Assembly: GCA_937965695.1 (NCBI GenBank)
Contig: CALCKW010000026.1
Location: forward strand, 1-48,630
Direction of reading: 5' to 3'
DNA length: 48,630 bases
Origin: an uncultured Granulosicoccaceae bacterium
Lineage (GTDB): Bacteria; Pseudomonadota; Gammaproteobacteria; CALCKW01
Shown: piece after piece, positions 9,741 through 18,051 of the stretch
How positions within the stretch are numbered: the first letter of the stretch is position 1
How the letters are laid out: each line of letters starts with the position of its first letter
The notes under the pieces: generated by a model
What the model was told of the DNA's origin: nothing
The model's database searches: none
The model's input: the letters and a program-made list of their open reading frames with translations, nothing else
Program-made: the position numbers and the translations under genes

Positions 9741-10538
9741 TTAGAAGGGCAAACGGTGCGAGTCATCTCTAGCGTCTATTCGCACGGATTTAAAACCGTC
9801 CTGCCAACGATGTAACATAAACCCATCTTCACGCACTACAAATCCTACAAAGGCATCCGCGCGGGTATCAAACGCAAAAGCACTGCAAGATGATGGCCCA
9901 GAAAGCGCAACCTTACCACCCACCGTAGCGATCATCGTGTTGTGAATATGGCCACACACCACACGAATTTCATTGTTATATTTTTGCAGCAAATTTGCCA
10001 ATGCATCCGCACCTTCTAGCCCTATCTTGTCCATAAATTTGATGCCACAGGCAAAAGGCGGATGATGTATTGCCAACAACACAGGTCGATCCCCCGCCTC
10101 TGTCAGCATGGCTTCAATAAAGGAGAATGCCTCTGCATCCACCAAACCACCGCCGCTACCTTCAACCAAGGTATCAATACCAATCATATCGAAGGATGCC
10201 AAGCGCTTTTGCCAGTGCAGCTTTCCGGTTGCCGGCAAGTAACCTTGATGGCTAAACGCAGAACGCATGTTTTCACGCGCGTCGTGATTTCCAGGAATCG
10301 CAAAAACAGGCAGCTTCAGCGGTGCAAGTATCTCTTCTAGCCTTTGATAGCTTTTGAGCGAGCCGTCGTCACTTATATCTCCACTGTGCAAAACAGCATC
10401 AATTGGCCCCAGCTGCTCGCGCAATGCACATATTCGCGCAACCAGGTTCTCTAGCGCCGCAGACGGGTTCAACCGCCCTTTGACAAAAACTTCGTGGGGC
10501 ACAAGGTGAGTGTCGCTAATTTGCAGAATGGTTGTCAC
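9741..10538 (-). CDS. metallophosphodiesterase of the GpdQ/CpdA class
   Basis: The protein is 265 residues with the complete binuclear metal site of class III phosphodiesterases. The ligands are Asp9 and His11 (SDTH), Asp54 (GDISDDG), Asn84/His85 (GNHD), His159 (HHPPF), and His197 and His199 (GHIH). This spacing matches both glycerophosphodiesterase GpdQ and the cAMP phosphodiesterase CpdA. Its GTG start overlaps the upstream permease stop (GTGA). Being the last gene of a UgpB-like transporter operon favours cytoplasmic hydrolysis of an imported phosphodiester over cAMP turnover (inference). Confidence 0.85.
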   Translation of the reverse strand: MTTILQISDTHLVPHEVFVKGRLNPSAALENLVARICALREQLGPIDAVLHSGDISDDGSLKSYQRLEEILAPLKLPVFAIPGNHDARENMRSAFSHQGYLPATGKLHWQKRLASFDMIGIDTLVEGSGGGLVDAEAFSFIEAMLTEAGDRPVLLAIHHPPFACGIKFMDKIGLEGADALANLLQKYNNEIRVVCGHIHNTMIATVGGKVALSGPSSCSAFAFDTRADAFVGFVVREDGFMLHRWQDGFKSVRIDARDDSHRLPF

Positions 10539-11344
10539 TTAATACCAGCTCGCAAAAAGGCTTGCACAAACTGACGCTGAAAGAGCAAAAAGGCAATCAG
10601 CAATGGTGCAACCGACATAAGCGTTGCAGCGGATATAACACTGATGTCCACCCCGTTCTCTGGTGCACCAAATATTGACAAACCTACGGTCAAGGGACGG
10701 GTGTCTGGTGAGTTGGTGACAATAAGCGGCCACAAGAAATTGTTCCAATGTGTGGAGACAGACACCAGAGCGTAAGCGAGGTATGTAGGCTTGGCCAGTG
10801 GCACATACACATGCCACAAAATGCCCAGCAAACTACAGCCCTCTATTCTTGCCGCTTCGTGCAGCTCCATCGGTACAGACTTAAAAGACTGCCGCATTAG
10901 AAATATGCCAAACGCGCTAGCCATATAAGGCATGCCCACGCCCAGAATAGAGTCAAACAATCCGAGCCTAGACACCATCGCGTAATTTTCTAGGATCAAT
11001 ACCTCGGGCAAGATAAACAGCTGCATCAAAACCAAGACAAAGACGAAGTTCTTGCCGGGAAACTCAAGCTTTGCAAAAGCAAAACCGGCTAGGGTTGTCA
11101 GTATGAATTGCCCTATTAATACCACTGTCACTAGCAGAAATGTATTCAGAAAATATTGCAACCACGGAGCACCACGCCAAGCGGTGCGAAAGTTGTCCAG
11201 AGTCCAAGCAGAGCTGAGATTAAAATTGACTGCATCTGACGTCGAGTGAAAAGCAGCCCAAAAGGCGAACAACAAGGGTGATATCCAAATCACCGCCAGC
11301 AAGATTGCAGCAAAACTCTCACCAAAACGAGTTAGTCGTGTCAT
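10535..11344 (-). CDS. ABC sugar/glycerol-phosphate permease, UgpE/MalG type
   Basis: The protein is 269 residues with about six membrane segments and the cytoplasmic EAA loop 'HEAARIEGCSLLGILWHVYVP', which contacts the ATPase. Such inner-membrane permeases pair with a second, UgpA-type subunit, here encoded directly upstream with a 4-base ATGA overlap. Substrate cannot be read from the permease alone, but the operon's binding protein resembles UgpB. Confidence 0.9.
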   Translation of the reverse strand: MTRLTRFGESFAAILLAVIWISPLLFAFWAAFHSTSDAVNFNLSSAWTLDNFRTAWRGAPWLQYFLNTFLLVTVVLIGQFILTTLAGFAFAKLEFPGKNFVFVLVLMQLFILPEVLILENYAMVSRLGLFDSILGVGMPYMASAFGIFLMRQSFKSVPMELHEAARIEGCSLLGILWHVYVPLAKPTYLAYALVSVSTHWNNFLWPLIVTNSPDTRPLTVGLSIFGAPENGVDISVISAATLMSVAPLLIAFLLFQRQFVQAFLRAGIK

Positions 11345-12234
11345 TGGTAGTGTGTCCTGCGATCAATGTAAAAGAACTGGATAGTCGCAACAATACAGAG
11401 AACCGACAATATCATGATGGTCATGGCCGCTGCATGCGGAGCGTCGAAGAACGCAAACGCCATCTCCCAGATATAATACAAAATCAACTTCGATGCGTCC
11501 GACGGGCCGCCCTTGGTCAAGATGAACAAGTGATCGATTAATTTCACCGAATTGATCATCGCATTGACGACAATAAACAGAGTTGTCGGCATCAACAACG
11601 GCAACACAATTCGTCGCAGGTAAGTCCACCGGCTCGCACCTTCTATGTCTGCCGCTTCTTTAAGATCCTCCGGGATCGTCTGCAGGGCAGCCAGATAAAA
11701 AATCATAAAAAATCCAGCCTCTTTCCAGATAGTGACAATAATCACCGCCCAGAGAGCTGTCTCTGGCTGTCCCAACCAATTTATTGATGGGATGCCAAAC
11801 AGTGAACCTATTTGATCGAGCACGCCAAGGCCAGGCGTGTAGAAGAACAGCCAAAGGTTTGCCGCAGCGATCATCGGCAAAACAGTGGGCGTAAAATAAG
11901 CGGTGCGGACAAAACCACGCGCCGGAATTTTAGAGTTGGCCCACAACGCCATTGCCAGAGCAATGCCGATGGACACGGGAATAGTTATCGCTGCATACAG
12001 CAGGTTATTTTGTACCACCAACCAAAAGGTGGGGTCGGCAAATAGATCGGCGTAATTTTCAGTGCCGACAAATTCACTGGGTCGTCGACGAGTGCCACGC
12101 GAAAACAAGCTTGACCACAAGGTGGCGACGGTTGGGTAAAAGGCAAAAATGCTCAGCAGCGTTGCCGCCGGTAGCAGCAGCAGCCACCCGTAAATGGCCT
12201 GTCTACGTCGCTCTTGGTTGACTCGTTCAGCCAT
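11341..12234 (-). CDS. ABC sugar/glycerol-phosphate permease, UgpA/MalF type
   Basis: The protein is 297 residues and inner-membrane, with a cytoplasmic N terminus rich in Arg/Gln and about six membrane helices. The EAA loop 'KEAADIEGASRWTYLRRIVLP' lies near residue 205. It forms the heterodimeric channel with the UgpE-type subunit that overlaps its 3' end. A 74-base gap containing a stable stem-loop separates it from the binding-protein gene upstream, which may lower permease expression relative to that gene. Confidence 0.9.
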   Translation of the reverse strand: MAERVNQERRRQAIYGWLLLLPAATLLSIFAFYPTVATLWSSLFSRGTRRRPSEFVGTENYADLFADPTFWLVVQNNLLYAAITIPVSIGIALAMALWANSKIPARGFVRTAYFTPTVLPMIAAANLWLFFYTPGLGVLDQIGSLFGIPSINWLGQPETALWAVIIVTIWKEAGFFMIFYLAALQTIPEDLKEAADIEGASRWTYLRRIVLPLLMPTTLFIVVNAMINSVKLIDHLFILTKGGPSDASKLILYYIWEMAFAFFDAPHAAAMTIMILSVLCIVATIQFFYIDRRTHYQ

Positions 12235-12257
12235 GTTTTTTTATTTTCCGTCAAAGG

Positions 12258-12290
12258 CGGCATCGACCTCACTTATGAAGGCCGATGCCG
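12258..12290 (-). promoter_or_regulatory. stem-loop between binding-protein and permease genes
   Basis: Perfect arms CGGCATCG and CGATGCCG (8 bp) flank a partly paired interior, just past the binding-protein stop. No T-run follows on the minus strand, so it is not a classic terminator. It resembles intercistronic hairpins that protect the 3' end of an abundant binding-protein mRNA and damp downstream expression. Confidence 0.6.
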
Positions 12291-12308
12291 GTTTTCTCTA
12301 ACTGCCTG

Positions 12309-13571
12309 TTAGCGGTAGTCGCGCAACTGACGCTCAGCACTTTTCTGAGCTTCAGCCAATGCGTCTGCAGGGCTCTTGTTGCCTGTCAGTGCCGATTGGA
12401 TCGCGCTGTTGAGGCCATCGCGCACTCGAGCAGTCTCAAACGTTGAGAACTCAGCAACTGCATTTTCTAGCTGGTTGCGAGCGACAAGCGCAGGAGGGAA
12501 AGACTCTGTGTAGGCTTTGAGCGCTGGAGTATCGTACGCAGCTGCGGACACACCCATGTAGCCCGTAGCGATAGACCACTCGGCTGCTTGCTCAGGTGAA
12601 GTCATGAACTGAATCAACTTAATTGCAGCCGCCTGCTCTTCTTCGCTCGTGTCTTTAAACACGTAGAAGTTGCCGCCACCTGTTGGCGAACCTTTGCGCA
12701 CGTTAGCTGGCAACTCAGCAACACCAAAATCAAAGCTGGCGTTCTTTTTAACAGCAGTCAGGTTACCTGTGGAATGCCACATCATCGCTGTCTGCCCTTC
12801 TAGGAAGGCCTGACGCAATGTGCCCCACTCAACGGTGCCAGTGGGCATGATGCCGTGCTCAACAGAAAGTGACTTCCAGAACTCGAGCGTTTCCACGACG
12901 GTTGGGTCGTCGAAAAAAGTTGTGACGCCATCGCTGGACATTAACTCTTTGCCGTTTTGAATCGCTAGTGCTTGAAACATCCAATAGGGATAACCCGTCG
13001 ATGGAATCATGATTCCATAGTTGCCATCAGTGGTGAGTTTTTTGCCCATATCAACCAGCTCTTCCCAACTGGCAGGAGCTTTTTCTGGGTCTAGGCCCGC
13101 AGCGCGAAACTTGTCTTTGTTGTAGTAGGCAACAATGGTTGAACGCTGAAATGGGATGCCCCAAGTCTTGCCTTCGATTTGTCCGTTCGCCATTAACGCT
13201 GGGTAAAAGCTGTTCAGCCACTCTGCCCCTTCGTCACCGCTAACCAGATCATCAAAAGGCAAGATGAGTTCTTGCTCAATGAGATCGTAGGCATCAATAG
13301 AGAACATGACCGCTAATTGCGCAGACTCTCCAGAATTGATTGCTGATAAGGCTCTTACGCGGGTATCGTCGTAGTTACCCGAATAGATTGCGTTGACTTT
13401 GATGTCTGGATTTTCAGCATGAAAATCAGACACGATGCCATCGACAACTTCCGTCAGGGCTCCACCCACGGCGATGGGGTAATACATCGTCAATTCGGTT
13501 TGTGCCAAGGCTGGCGTCGAAAGACTCACGCTCAAAGCCGCGGCGAGGCCAAGCTTCTTTAGCTTTTGCAT
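12309..13571 (-). CDS. periplasmic solute-binding protein, UgpB-like
   Basis: The protein is 420 residues. A signal peptide (KLKK basic start, hydrophobic core, cleavage after 'TPALA') is followed by a family 1 extracellular binding protein. Shared features with UgpB include 'IVAYYNKDKFRAAGLDPEKAP', the 'WEELVDMGKKL' segment and 'AAEWSIATGYMGVSAAAYD' near the C terminus. UgpB proteins bind sn-glycerol-3-phosphate and glycerophosphodiesters. I infer a related organophosphate ligand, but a sugar cannot be excluded. A good ribosome site (AAGGAA) precedes the ATG. Confidence 0.85.
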   Translation of the reverse strand: MQKLKKLGLAAALSVSLSTPALAQTELTMYYPIAVGGALTEVVDGIVSDFHAENPDIKVNAIYSGNYDDTRVRALSAINSGESAQLAVMFSIDAYDLIEQELILPFDDLVSGDEGAEWLNSFYPALMANGQIEGKTWGIPFQRSTIVAYYNKDKFRAAGLDPEKAPASWEELVDMGKKLTTDGNYGIMIPSTGYPYWMFQALAIQNGKELMSSDGVTTFFDDPTVVETLEFWKSLSVEHGIMPTGTVEWGTLRQAFLEGQTAMMWHSTGNLTAVKKNASFDFGVAELPANVRKGSPTGGGNFYVFKDTSEEEQAAAIKLIQFMTSPEQAAEWSIATGYMGVSAAAYDTPALKAYTESFPPALVARNQLENAVAEFSTFETARVRDGLNSAIQSALTGNKSPADALAEAQKSAERQLRDYR

Positions 13572-13604
13572 CTCAATTTCCTTCTTTGGGTTATAAAATA
13601 ATGA

Positions 13605-14639
13605 TCAGGCGTTTACGCGTTGACCATCGGTGTTAAATATATGCAGGTGTTGGTCTTCAAAGTTGATATCGATACTTGTGTTTTCTTCCAGCAATGACAA
13701 GCCTGGCTGCAATAACGTCAGCCCAGTAGTTCCGGGATGCTGCAAGCCAATCAATGTCTCAGAACCGAGGAACTCGCACTCGCTGATACGGCAGGTAAAT
13801 CGTCCGCTGCCAGCAGGCACAATGCTGACATGCTCTGCGCGCAGGCCAATTTTGCTGTCTGGCAAAAATCCTTCTAGCATTTCTCCGTCTATAAGCGCCA
13901 TTGGCGGCGCGCCCACAAAACCCGCCACAAAAGTATTTGCGGGTCGATTGTAGAGATCATCAGGAGAACCTATCTGCTGAATACGCCCGTCCTTCATCAA
14001 CACCACTTTGTCCGCCATGCTCATGGCCTCGGTTTGATCATGAGTAACGTAGACAACAGTGATGCCGAGATCTCGCTGCAGCTTTTTAATGTCTTTTCGT
14101 ACAGAGTTGCGCAACTTTGCATCCAAGTTAGACAGAGGCTCGTCCATTAGGCAAAGCGGCTGCCCGGCAACGATAGCGCGTGCCAGTGCCACCCGCTGGC
14201 GTTGCCCACCAGATAACTCCGCCGGTTTACGTGACTCAAAACCCAGAAGGCCAGTAATCTCCAGTGCACGCTCCATTTTCTCGCGCCGTTCTGCTTTGGG
14301 TACGCGTCGCACCTTAAGGCCAAAAACGACATTTTCAGCAACTGATAAATGCGGAAACAAAGCGTAGGACTGAAACACCATCGACAAATTGCGATCAGAA
14401 GCCGCGCTAGATGTTACGTCCCGGCCCTGTATAACAATTTCGCCTTCATCTGGCAGCTCTAGGCCTGCGAGTAATCGCAATGTCGTCGATTTGCCACATC
14501 CAGACGGCCCAAGCAACGCTACAAATGAACCCTCTTCTATCTCTAGAGATATCTCTTCCACACCCAACTGACCATTCCAGCGTTTGGCAACATCTTGCAA
14601 AACCACAAAGGGCTGATCATTCAAACTCTCTGCGCTCAC
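13605..14639 (-). CDS. ABC transporter ATP-binding subunit, UgpC/MalK type
   Basis: The protein is 344 residues. The nucleotide-binding domain (residues 1-235) has Walker A 'GPSGCGKST', signature 'LSGGQRQ', Walker B 'LCLMDEP' and the switch His in 'YVTHDQ'. A C-terminal TOBE/OB regulatory domain (about 240-340) is typical of the MalK/UgpC group. The GTG at 14639 is taken as start because it overlaps the DeoR stop as GTGA. A longer frame from 14678 would run deep inside the regulator gene. It energises the two permeases encoded downstream. Confidence 0.9.
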   Translation of the reverse strand: MSAESLNDQPFVVLQDVAKRWNGQLGVEEISLEIEEGSFVALLGPSGCGKSTTLRLLAGLELPDEGEIVIQGRDVTSSAASDRNLSMVFQSYALFPHLSVAENVVFGLKVRRVPKAERREKMERALEITGLLGFESRKPAELSGGQRQRVALARAIVAGQPLCLMDEPLSNLDAKLRNSVRKDIKKLQRDLGITVVYVTHDQTEAMSMADKVVLMKDGRIQQIGSPDDLYNRPANTFVAGFVGAPPMALIDGEMLEGFLPDSKIGLRAEHVSIVPAGSGRFTCRISECEFLGSETLIGLQHPGTTGLTLLQPGLSLLEENTSIDINFEDQHLHIFNTDGQRVNA

Positions 14640-15415
14640 GGCTGGCCTTCTTCGGTAACGATTAATCGCGAGCCACATGCTTCTAACAAAGAGCTAAAGC
14701 AGGCATCTGGCCTCTTGTCTAAAATCACGGTATCTATTTCGCTAATCTGCCCGCCGACAGCAGGTGCGATACGCCCAAATTTGGAATGATCAAGCAACAA
14801 CATGGACTGCTGTGAGTTTTCTACCATGCGTTCTCGCACTCTCACCTCAGCCGAATGGAAATCCAGCAGGCCGCCGTCTTCTGCCACACCGGCGACACCA
14901 AACACCCCAAACTGCACACGGTAACGGTCGACAAACTCGAGCACCTCATCTCCTAAGATATCGCGGTCGGGCAATCGCAATTCGCCACCTGGCAAGATGA
15001 TTCGATTGGAAACCTCGGCGCTCAGCGCCATGGCAGCGTTGAGGTTGTTGGTGATCACAGTGAGGTCTTTGTGTCTGTGCAGCGCTTTGGCGACGGCGAG
15101 TGGCGTTGACCCTATCGACAAAAACAGCGTGGCGCCGTGCGGGATTTTTGAAGCAGCCATTTCACCAATGCTCTGCTTACTTGATGCGTTGGTTACAGCT
15201 CGCTGATCAAAGGGAGTGTTCAGCCGATCTAAGCCCAGTTCTACGTGTCCGTGGCTGCGGCGCAAAACCTCGTCATCACAGAGTACAGCCACGTCCCGTC
15301 TGATAGTTTGCATAGAGACGCCTAACCGTTCAGCCAAGGCGCCAACCGATACGGTTCCTTGCTCTTGCACCAAGTCCTCAATCTGTTGAATGCGCTGTCT
15401 CTTTCGCGTCGACAC
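14636..15415 (-). CDS. DeoR-family transcriptional regulator, GlpR-like
   Basis: The protein is about 259 residues. The N-terminal DeoR helix-turn-helix ('RIQQIEDLVQEQGTVSVGALAERLGVSMQTIRRDVAVL') is followed by a DeoRC sugar-phosphate sensor domain. The effector-site segments 'LSIGSTPLAVAKAL' and 'TNNLNAAMAL' are present, and 'LPGGELRLPD' lies nearby. The start is the GTG at 15415, with AAGGGAG seven bases upstream, rather than the TTG at 15433. It heads the transporter operon and faces the HAD gene, so it probably controls both in response to a phosphorylated catabolite. Confidence 0.9.
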   Translation of the reverse strand: MSTRKRQRIQQIEDLVQEQGTVSVGALAERLGVSMQTIRRDVAVLCDDEVLRRSHGHVELGLDRLNTPFDQRAVTNASSKQSIGEMAASKIPHGATLFLSIGSTPLAVAKALHRHKDLTVITNNLNAAMALSAEVSNRIILPGGELRLPDRDILGDEVLEFVDRYRVQFGVFGVAGVAEDGGLLDFHSAEVRVRERMVENSQQSMLLLDHSKFGRIAPAVGGQISEIDTVILDKRPDACFSSLLEACGSRLIVTEEGQP

Positions 15416-15529
15416 CGTGTAACTCCCTTCCAATTTATCGCTAAGCTTACGTCCTAAAGTGGCACTAAAACAACATTTTTTGTGAGATAATTGATCGTAT
15501 GGCGTTTTATAATGCGTATTAATTCAAAT

Positions 15530-15550
15530 AACGACCATTTTTCTGTCGTT
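15530..15550. promoter_or_regulatory. inverted repeat in the deoR / HAD divergent promoter region
   Basis: AACGAC and GTCGTT are perfect 6-bp arms around a 9-base AT-rich spacer. They lie about 17 bases downstream of a TATAAT hexamer (15508-15513) on the plus strand. Position makes it a candidate operator for the DeoR regulator, but no second copy was seen elsewhere in the operon. Confidence 0.4.
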
Positions 15551-15612
15551 TTAGGCGCTCAACCCCACAAAATGATTCACCCAGACTTCAAACGACGAGA
15601 ACGTGACAAAGC

Positions 15613-16497
15613 ATGCAAAGCACGACTGAAATTTTTGAACGCTACGAAGTGATCCGCTCGAGATTGCCGCAGCTAACAGTACGACCTAGTACCCAAGACA
15701 TCTGTAACCTGTCTGATATTGCTGAACACGTGCAAGCCTTTGTCTTTGACGCGTTTGGTGTTCTGAATGTTGGGGAATCTCTAATACCTGGGGCCGATGA
15801 ACGTGTCGCTCAATTGCGTGACATGGGCTGTCAGATTCGAATTTTGACTAACGCAGCTAGCTATGATCGGCAAGGCGCCATCGCCAAATTTGAAGCTTTG
15901 GGAATCGCGCTGGAAGACGACGAGATCATCACCAGTCGTGACGCTACTCTCCAGACGCTTACTCCGGCTTGTTGGGGCGTAGTTGCAGCAGCCGAAGATG
16001 AATTGCTCGATATACCGGGAAGCTTTGTTCGACTAGAAGAAGTTGCTGCCGACTATGACAAGGTGCAAGGCTTTCTGTTTTTGTCGTCGCAAGTATGGAG
16101 TGCTAAAAAGCAGGCTTTACTTGAGGTCTCGTTGTTGTCGAACGATCGCCCAGTTCTAATCGCCAATGCAGACCTTGTGGCGCCACGAGACGATGGGTTT
16201 TCACTAGAGCCCGGATTCTACGGCCACAAACTAGTGGACTTGGGAGCGCAGCAGGTGCAGTTTTTTGGCAAGCCCTTCCCTGAAGTGTTTGCTCTGGCAG
16301 AAAAATCTCTCGAGGGTGTATCACCTGACAAAATAGTGATGTGTGGGGACTCCTTGCACACAGACATTCTGGGCGCGGCGGCAAGAGGTTGGAACACGGC
16401 GCTAATTACGCAAGATGGCCTTTTTGCAAGCCACGACACACAACCTTTTAGCGAATGCTCGGGCATTCACGCAACTTGGAGAATGCCGCGAATTTAG
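15613..16497 (+). CDS. HAD-superfamily class IIA protein, phosphatase-like
   Basis: The protein is 294 residues. The HAD fold is evident from motif I 'FDAFGVLNVG' (Asp46), motif II 'ILTNAAS', motif III Lys in 'FGKPFPEVF' and motif IV 'CGDSLHTDILGA'. Class IIA members (NagD, phosphoglycolate/glycerol-3-phosphate phosphatases) usually have DxD in motif I. Here the second Asp is replaced by Phe48, so the general acid/base must differ or catalysis is altered. Placement opposite the UgpB-like operon suggests action on the imported organophosphate or its hydrolysis product (inference). Confidence 0.8.
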   Translation: MQSTTEIFERYEVIRSRLPQLTVRPSTQDICNLSDIAEHVQAFVFDAFGVLNVGESLIPGADERVAQLRDMGCQIRILTNAASYDRQGAIAKFEALGIALEDDEIITSRDATLQTLTPACWGVVAAAEDELLDIPGSFVRLEEVAADYDKVQGFLFLSSQVWSAKKQALLEVSLLSNDRPVLIANADLVAPRDDGFSLEPGFYGHKLVDLGAQQVQFFGKPFPEVFALAEKSLEGVSPDKIVMCGDSLHTDILGAAARGWNTALITQDGLFASHDTQPFSECSGIHATWRMPRI

Positions 16498-16530
16498 AAA
16501 AGATTTTGCAGCAAGATAAGTACTGCATTT

Positions 16531-16740
16531 CTAAGACTGCCGACTTACCCATTCCTCTGCGGCATCGCGCATTTTTTTTCCCTGCGCTTGTTTTATCCAA
16601 ACCATGAAATCACGATTCATTTTAAAGTGATCACCGCATTTATTTCTAAAATATCGGCGCACATTCTGTGTATTTCGATAATTCGAGTCAATCACTGTAT
16701 CGTCGTTTATCGCATCACAATGCCAGTCGAAGAATTGCAT
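16531..16740 (-). CDS. DUF6434-like small protein
   Basis: The protein is 69 residues. The pattern 'FDWH....I.DDTVID..YRNTQNVRRYF' with 'MNRDFMVWIKQ' and 'MRDAAEEW' at the C terminus matches what I recall of the DUF6434 domain, which also occurs fused to SAP domains. Its function is unknown. An ideal ribosome site (AAGGAG, six bases before the ATG) supports a real gene. It converges with the HAD gene and lies 39 bases beyond the MFS stop on the same strand. Confidence 0.7.
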   Translation of the reverse strand: MQFFDWHCDAINDDTVIDSNYRNTQNVRRYFRNKCGDHFKMNRDFMVWIKQAQGKKMRDAAEEWVSRQS

Positions 16741-16779
16741 ACGGCACTCCTTAAAAAACCGCTTACCTATTCCTTAGGT

Positions 16780-17946
16780 TTAGCCACTACTGGTTTGGCG
16801 AGCCAAGCTTCTGCCCCGCACCACCATACCCGCGGTAAATATCAAATAAATCACGCCAAGATGCACTGGCAAACCGTGAGCGCCAAAAAGACTCATTGCC
16901 CAGCCACCCGAGAGCGAGCCGAGTAACGCACCCAATCCCCACATTACTGCAAAAGATGCAGAACCATCGACTAGTTCGTCGCCTTCAAAACGATCCCCAA
17001 GCGATGTTAGCGACACTGTGTACATGCCATACCCGGCAGTACCGATAAGCACCAACAGCGGCCACATCAATACAGTGTTCATGGTGACCGGTAGAACAAA
17101 CAGTCCCAGAGCGGTAATCAAAGCACAGGCGTTTAAAATGTGACGATGCGGGTAGCGATCAGCGAGCCAACCCACGGGGAATTGCAACACCGCATTACCG
17201 ATTATAAGTGCGGTCAGCGTGCCAGCCGCGACCGATACAGACAACCCATTTTGCAAGCTATACACCGGTAACAATGAGAGCGTAGCCGCATCAAATATGG
17301 CAAATGAAAACACGGCCACGAGCAACATAGGCGCTTTTGGAAAAAATTGAAAAAAGCCAGACGCTGATTTTTCTTCGGGCTGCTTGCTGTTTTCTTCTCT
17401 TACAAGGTACAGGGGAAAGACCCCCAACAGTAGGATGAGCGCCCCAATGACAAAGGGTGCCCAACCTTCAATGCCAATCCAGCCGATTATCGCTGGGCCA
17501 AGACCAAAACTCAGAGACAACGCGCTCGCGTATATGGCGACGATTTTCCCTCGATTAGCGCTGCCCGCGAATCCAACAATCCATGCTTCGCTGAGAACAA
17601 ACAGCGTTGAGATTGTCATCCCCTGTAACAAGCGAATTAGAAACCAAGCTTCAAGTGAATCAAATATTTTGTAAGAGAGTACCAATAGTGCTGTGGCTAG
17701 GGCTGCGACAATGGCTACATTACGTGAACCAAATCGTTTCGATAACGTTGGAATCACTGAGGAAAAAAGTAATATTCCGATGGGCATCATGGCGGAGTTG
17801 ATACCAATCATTTCAGTGGATACACCACGGGACTCAAGGATCAACGATAACAACGGATAGGTCATGCCAAAGGCTAACCCAAACACCGTGATTGCAGCGC
17901 AGGCAGCAATGATGTTGCGCGTATTGGCGGGAATGCTCTGGTGCAT
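16780..17946 (-). CDS. major facilitator superfamily transporter, YcaD-like
   Basis: The protein is 388 residues with about twelve membrane helices. It has the MFS layout: 'LSKRFGSRNV' in the loop 2-3 position, 'EAWIVGFAGSANRGK' in the first half, and 'WLADRYPHRH' at the equivalent loop of the second half. The nearest pattern I recognise is the YcaD-like group, whose substrates are uncertain. A degraded second copy lies at 9175-9640 in the same orientation, so this gene has been duplicated. A ribosome site (TTAGGAC) precedes the ATG. Confidence 0.88.
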   Translation of the reverse strand: MHQSIPANTRNIIAACAAITVFGLAFGMTYPLLSLILESRGVSTEMIGINSAMMPIGILLFSSVIPTLSKRFGSRNVAIVAALATALLVLSYKIFDSLEAWFLIRLLQGMTISTLFVLSEAWIVGFAGSANRGKIVAIYASALSLSFGLGPAIIGWIGIEGWAPFVIGALILLLGVFPLYLVREENSKQPEEKSASGFFQFFPKAPMLLVAVFSFAIFDAATLSLLPVYSLQNGLSVSVAAGTLTALIIGNAVLQFPVGWLADRYPHRHILNACALITALGLFVLPVTMNTVLMWPLLVLIGTAGYGMYTVSLTSLGDRFEGDELVDGSASFAVMWGLGALLGSLSGGWAMSLFGAHGLPVHLGVIYLIFTAGMVVRGRSLARQTSSG

Positions 17947-18051
17947 GATTGTCCTAATAGAAATCTAATCGCAAGACCAAGGGGTCGCCTCTAGGATATC
18001 AACAAACACACCGATGCTGGTATCGTAAAAATTGCTCTAATCAGTTGGCCT

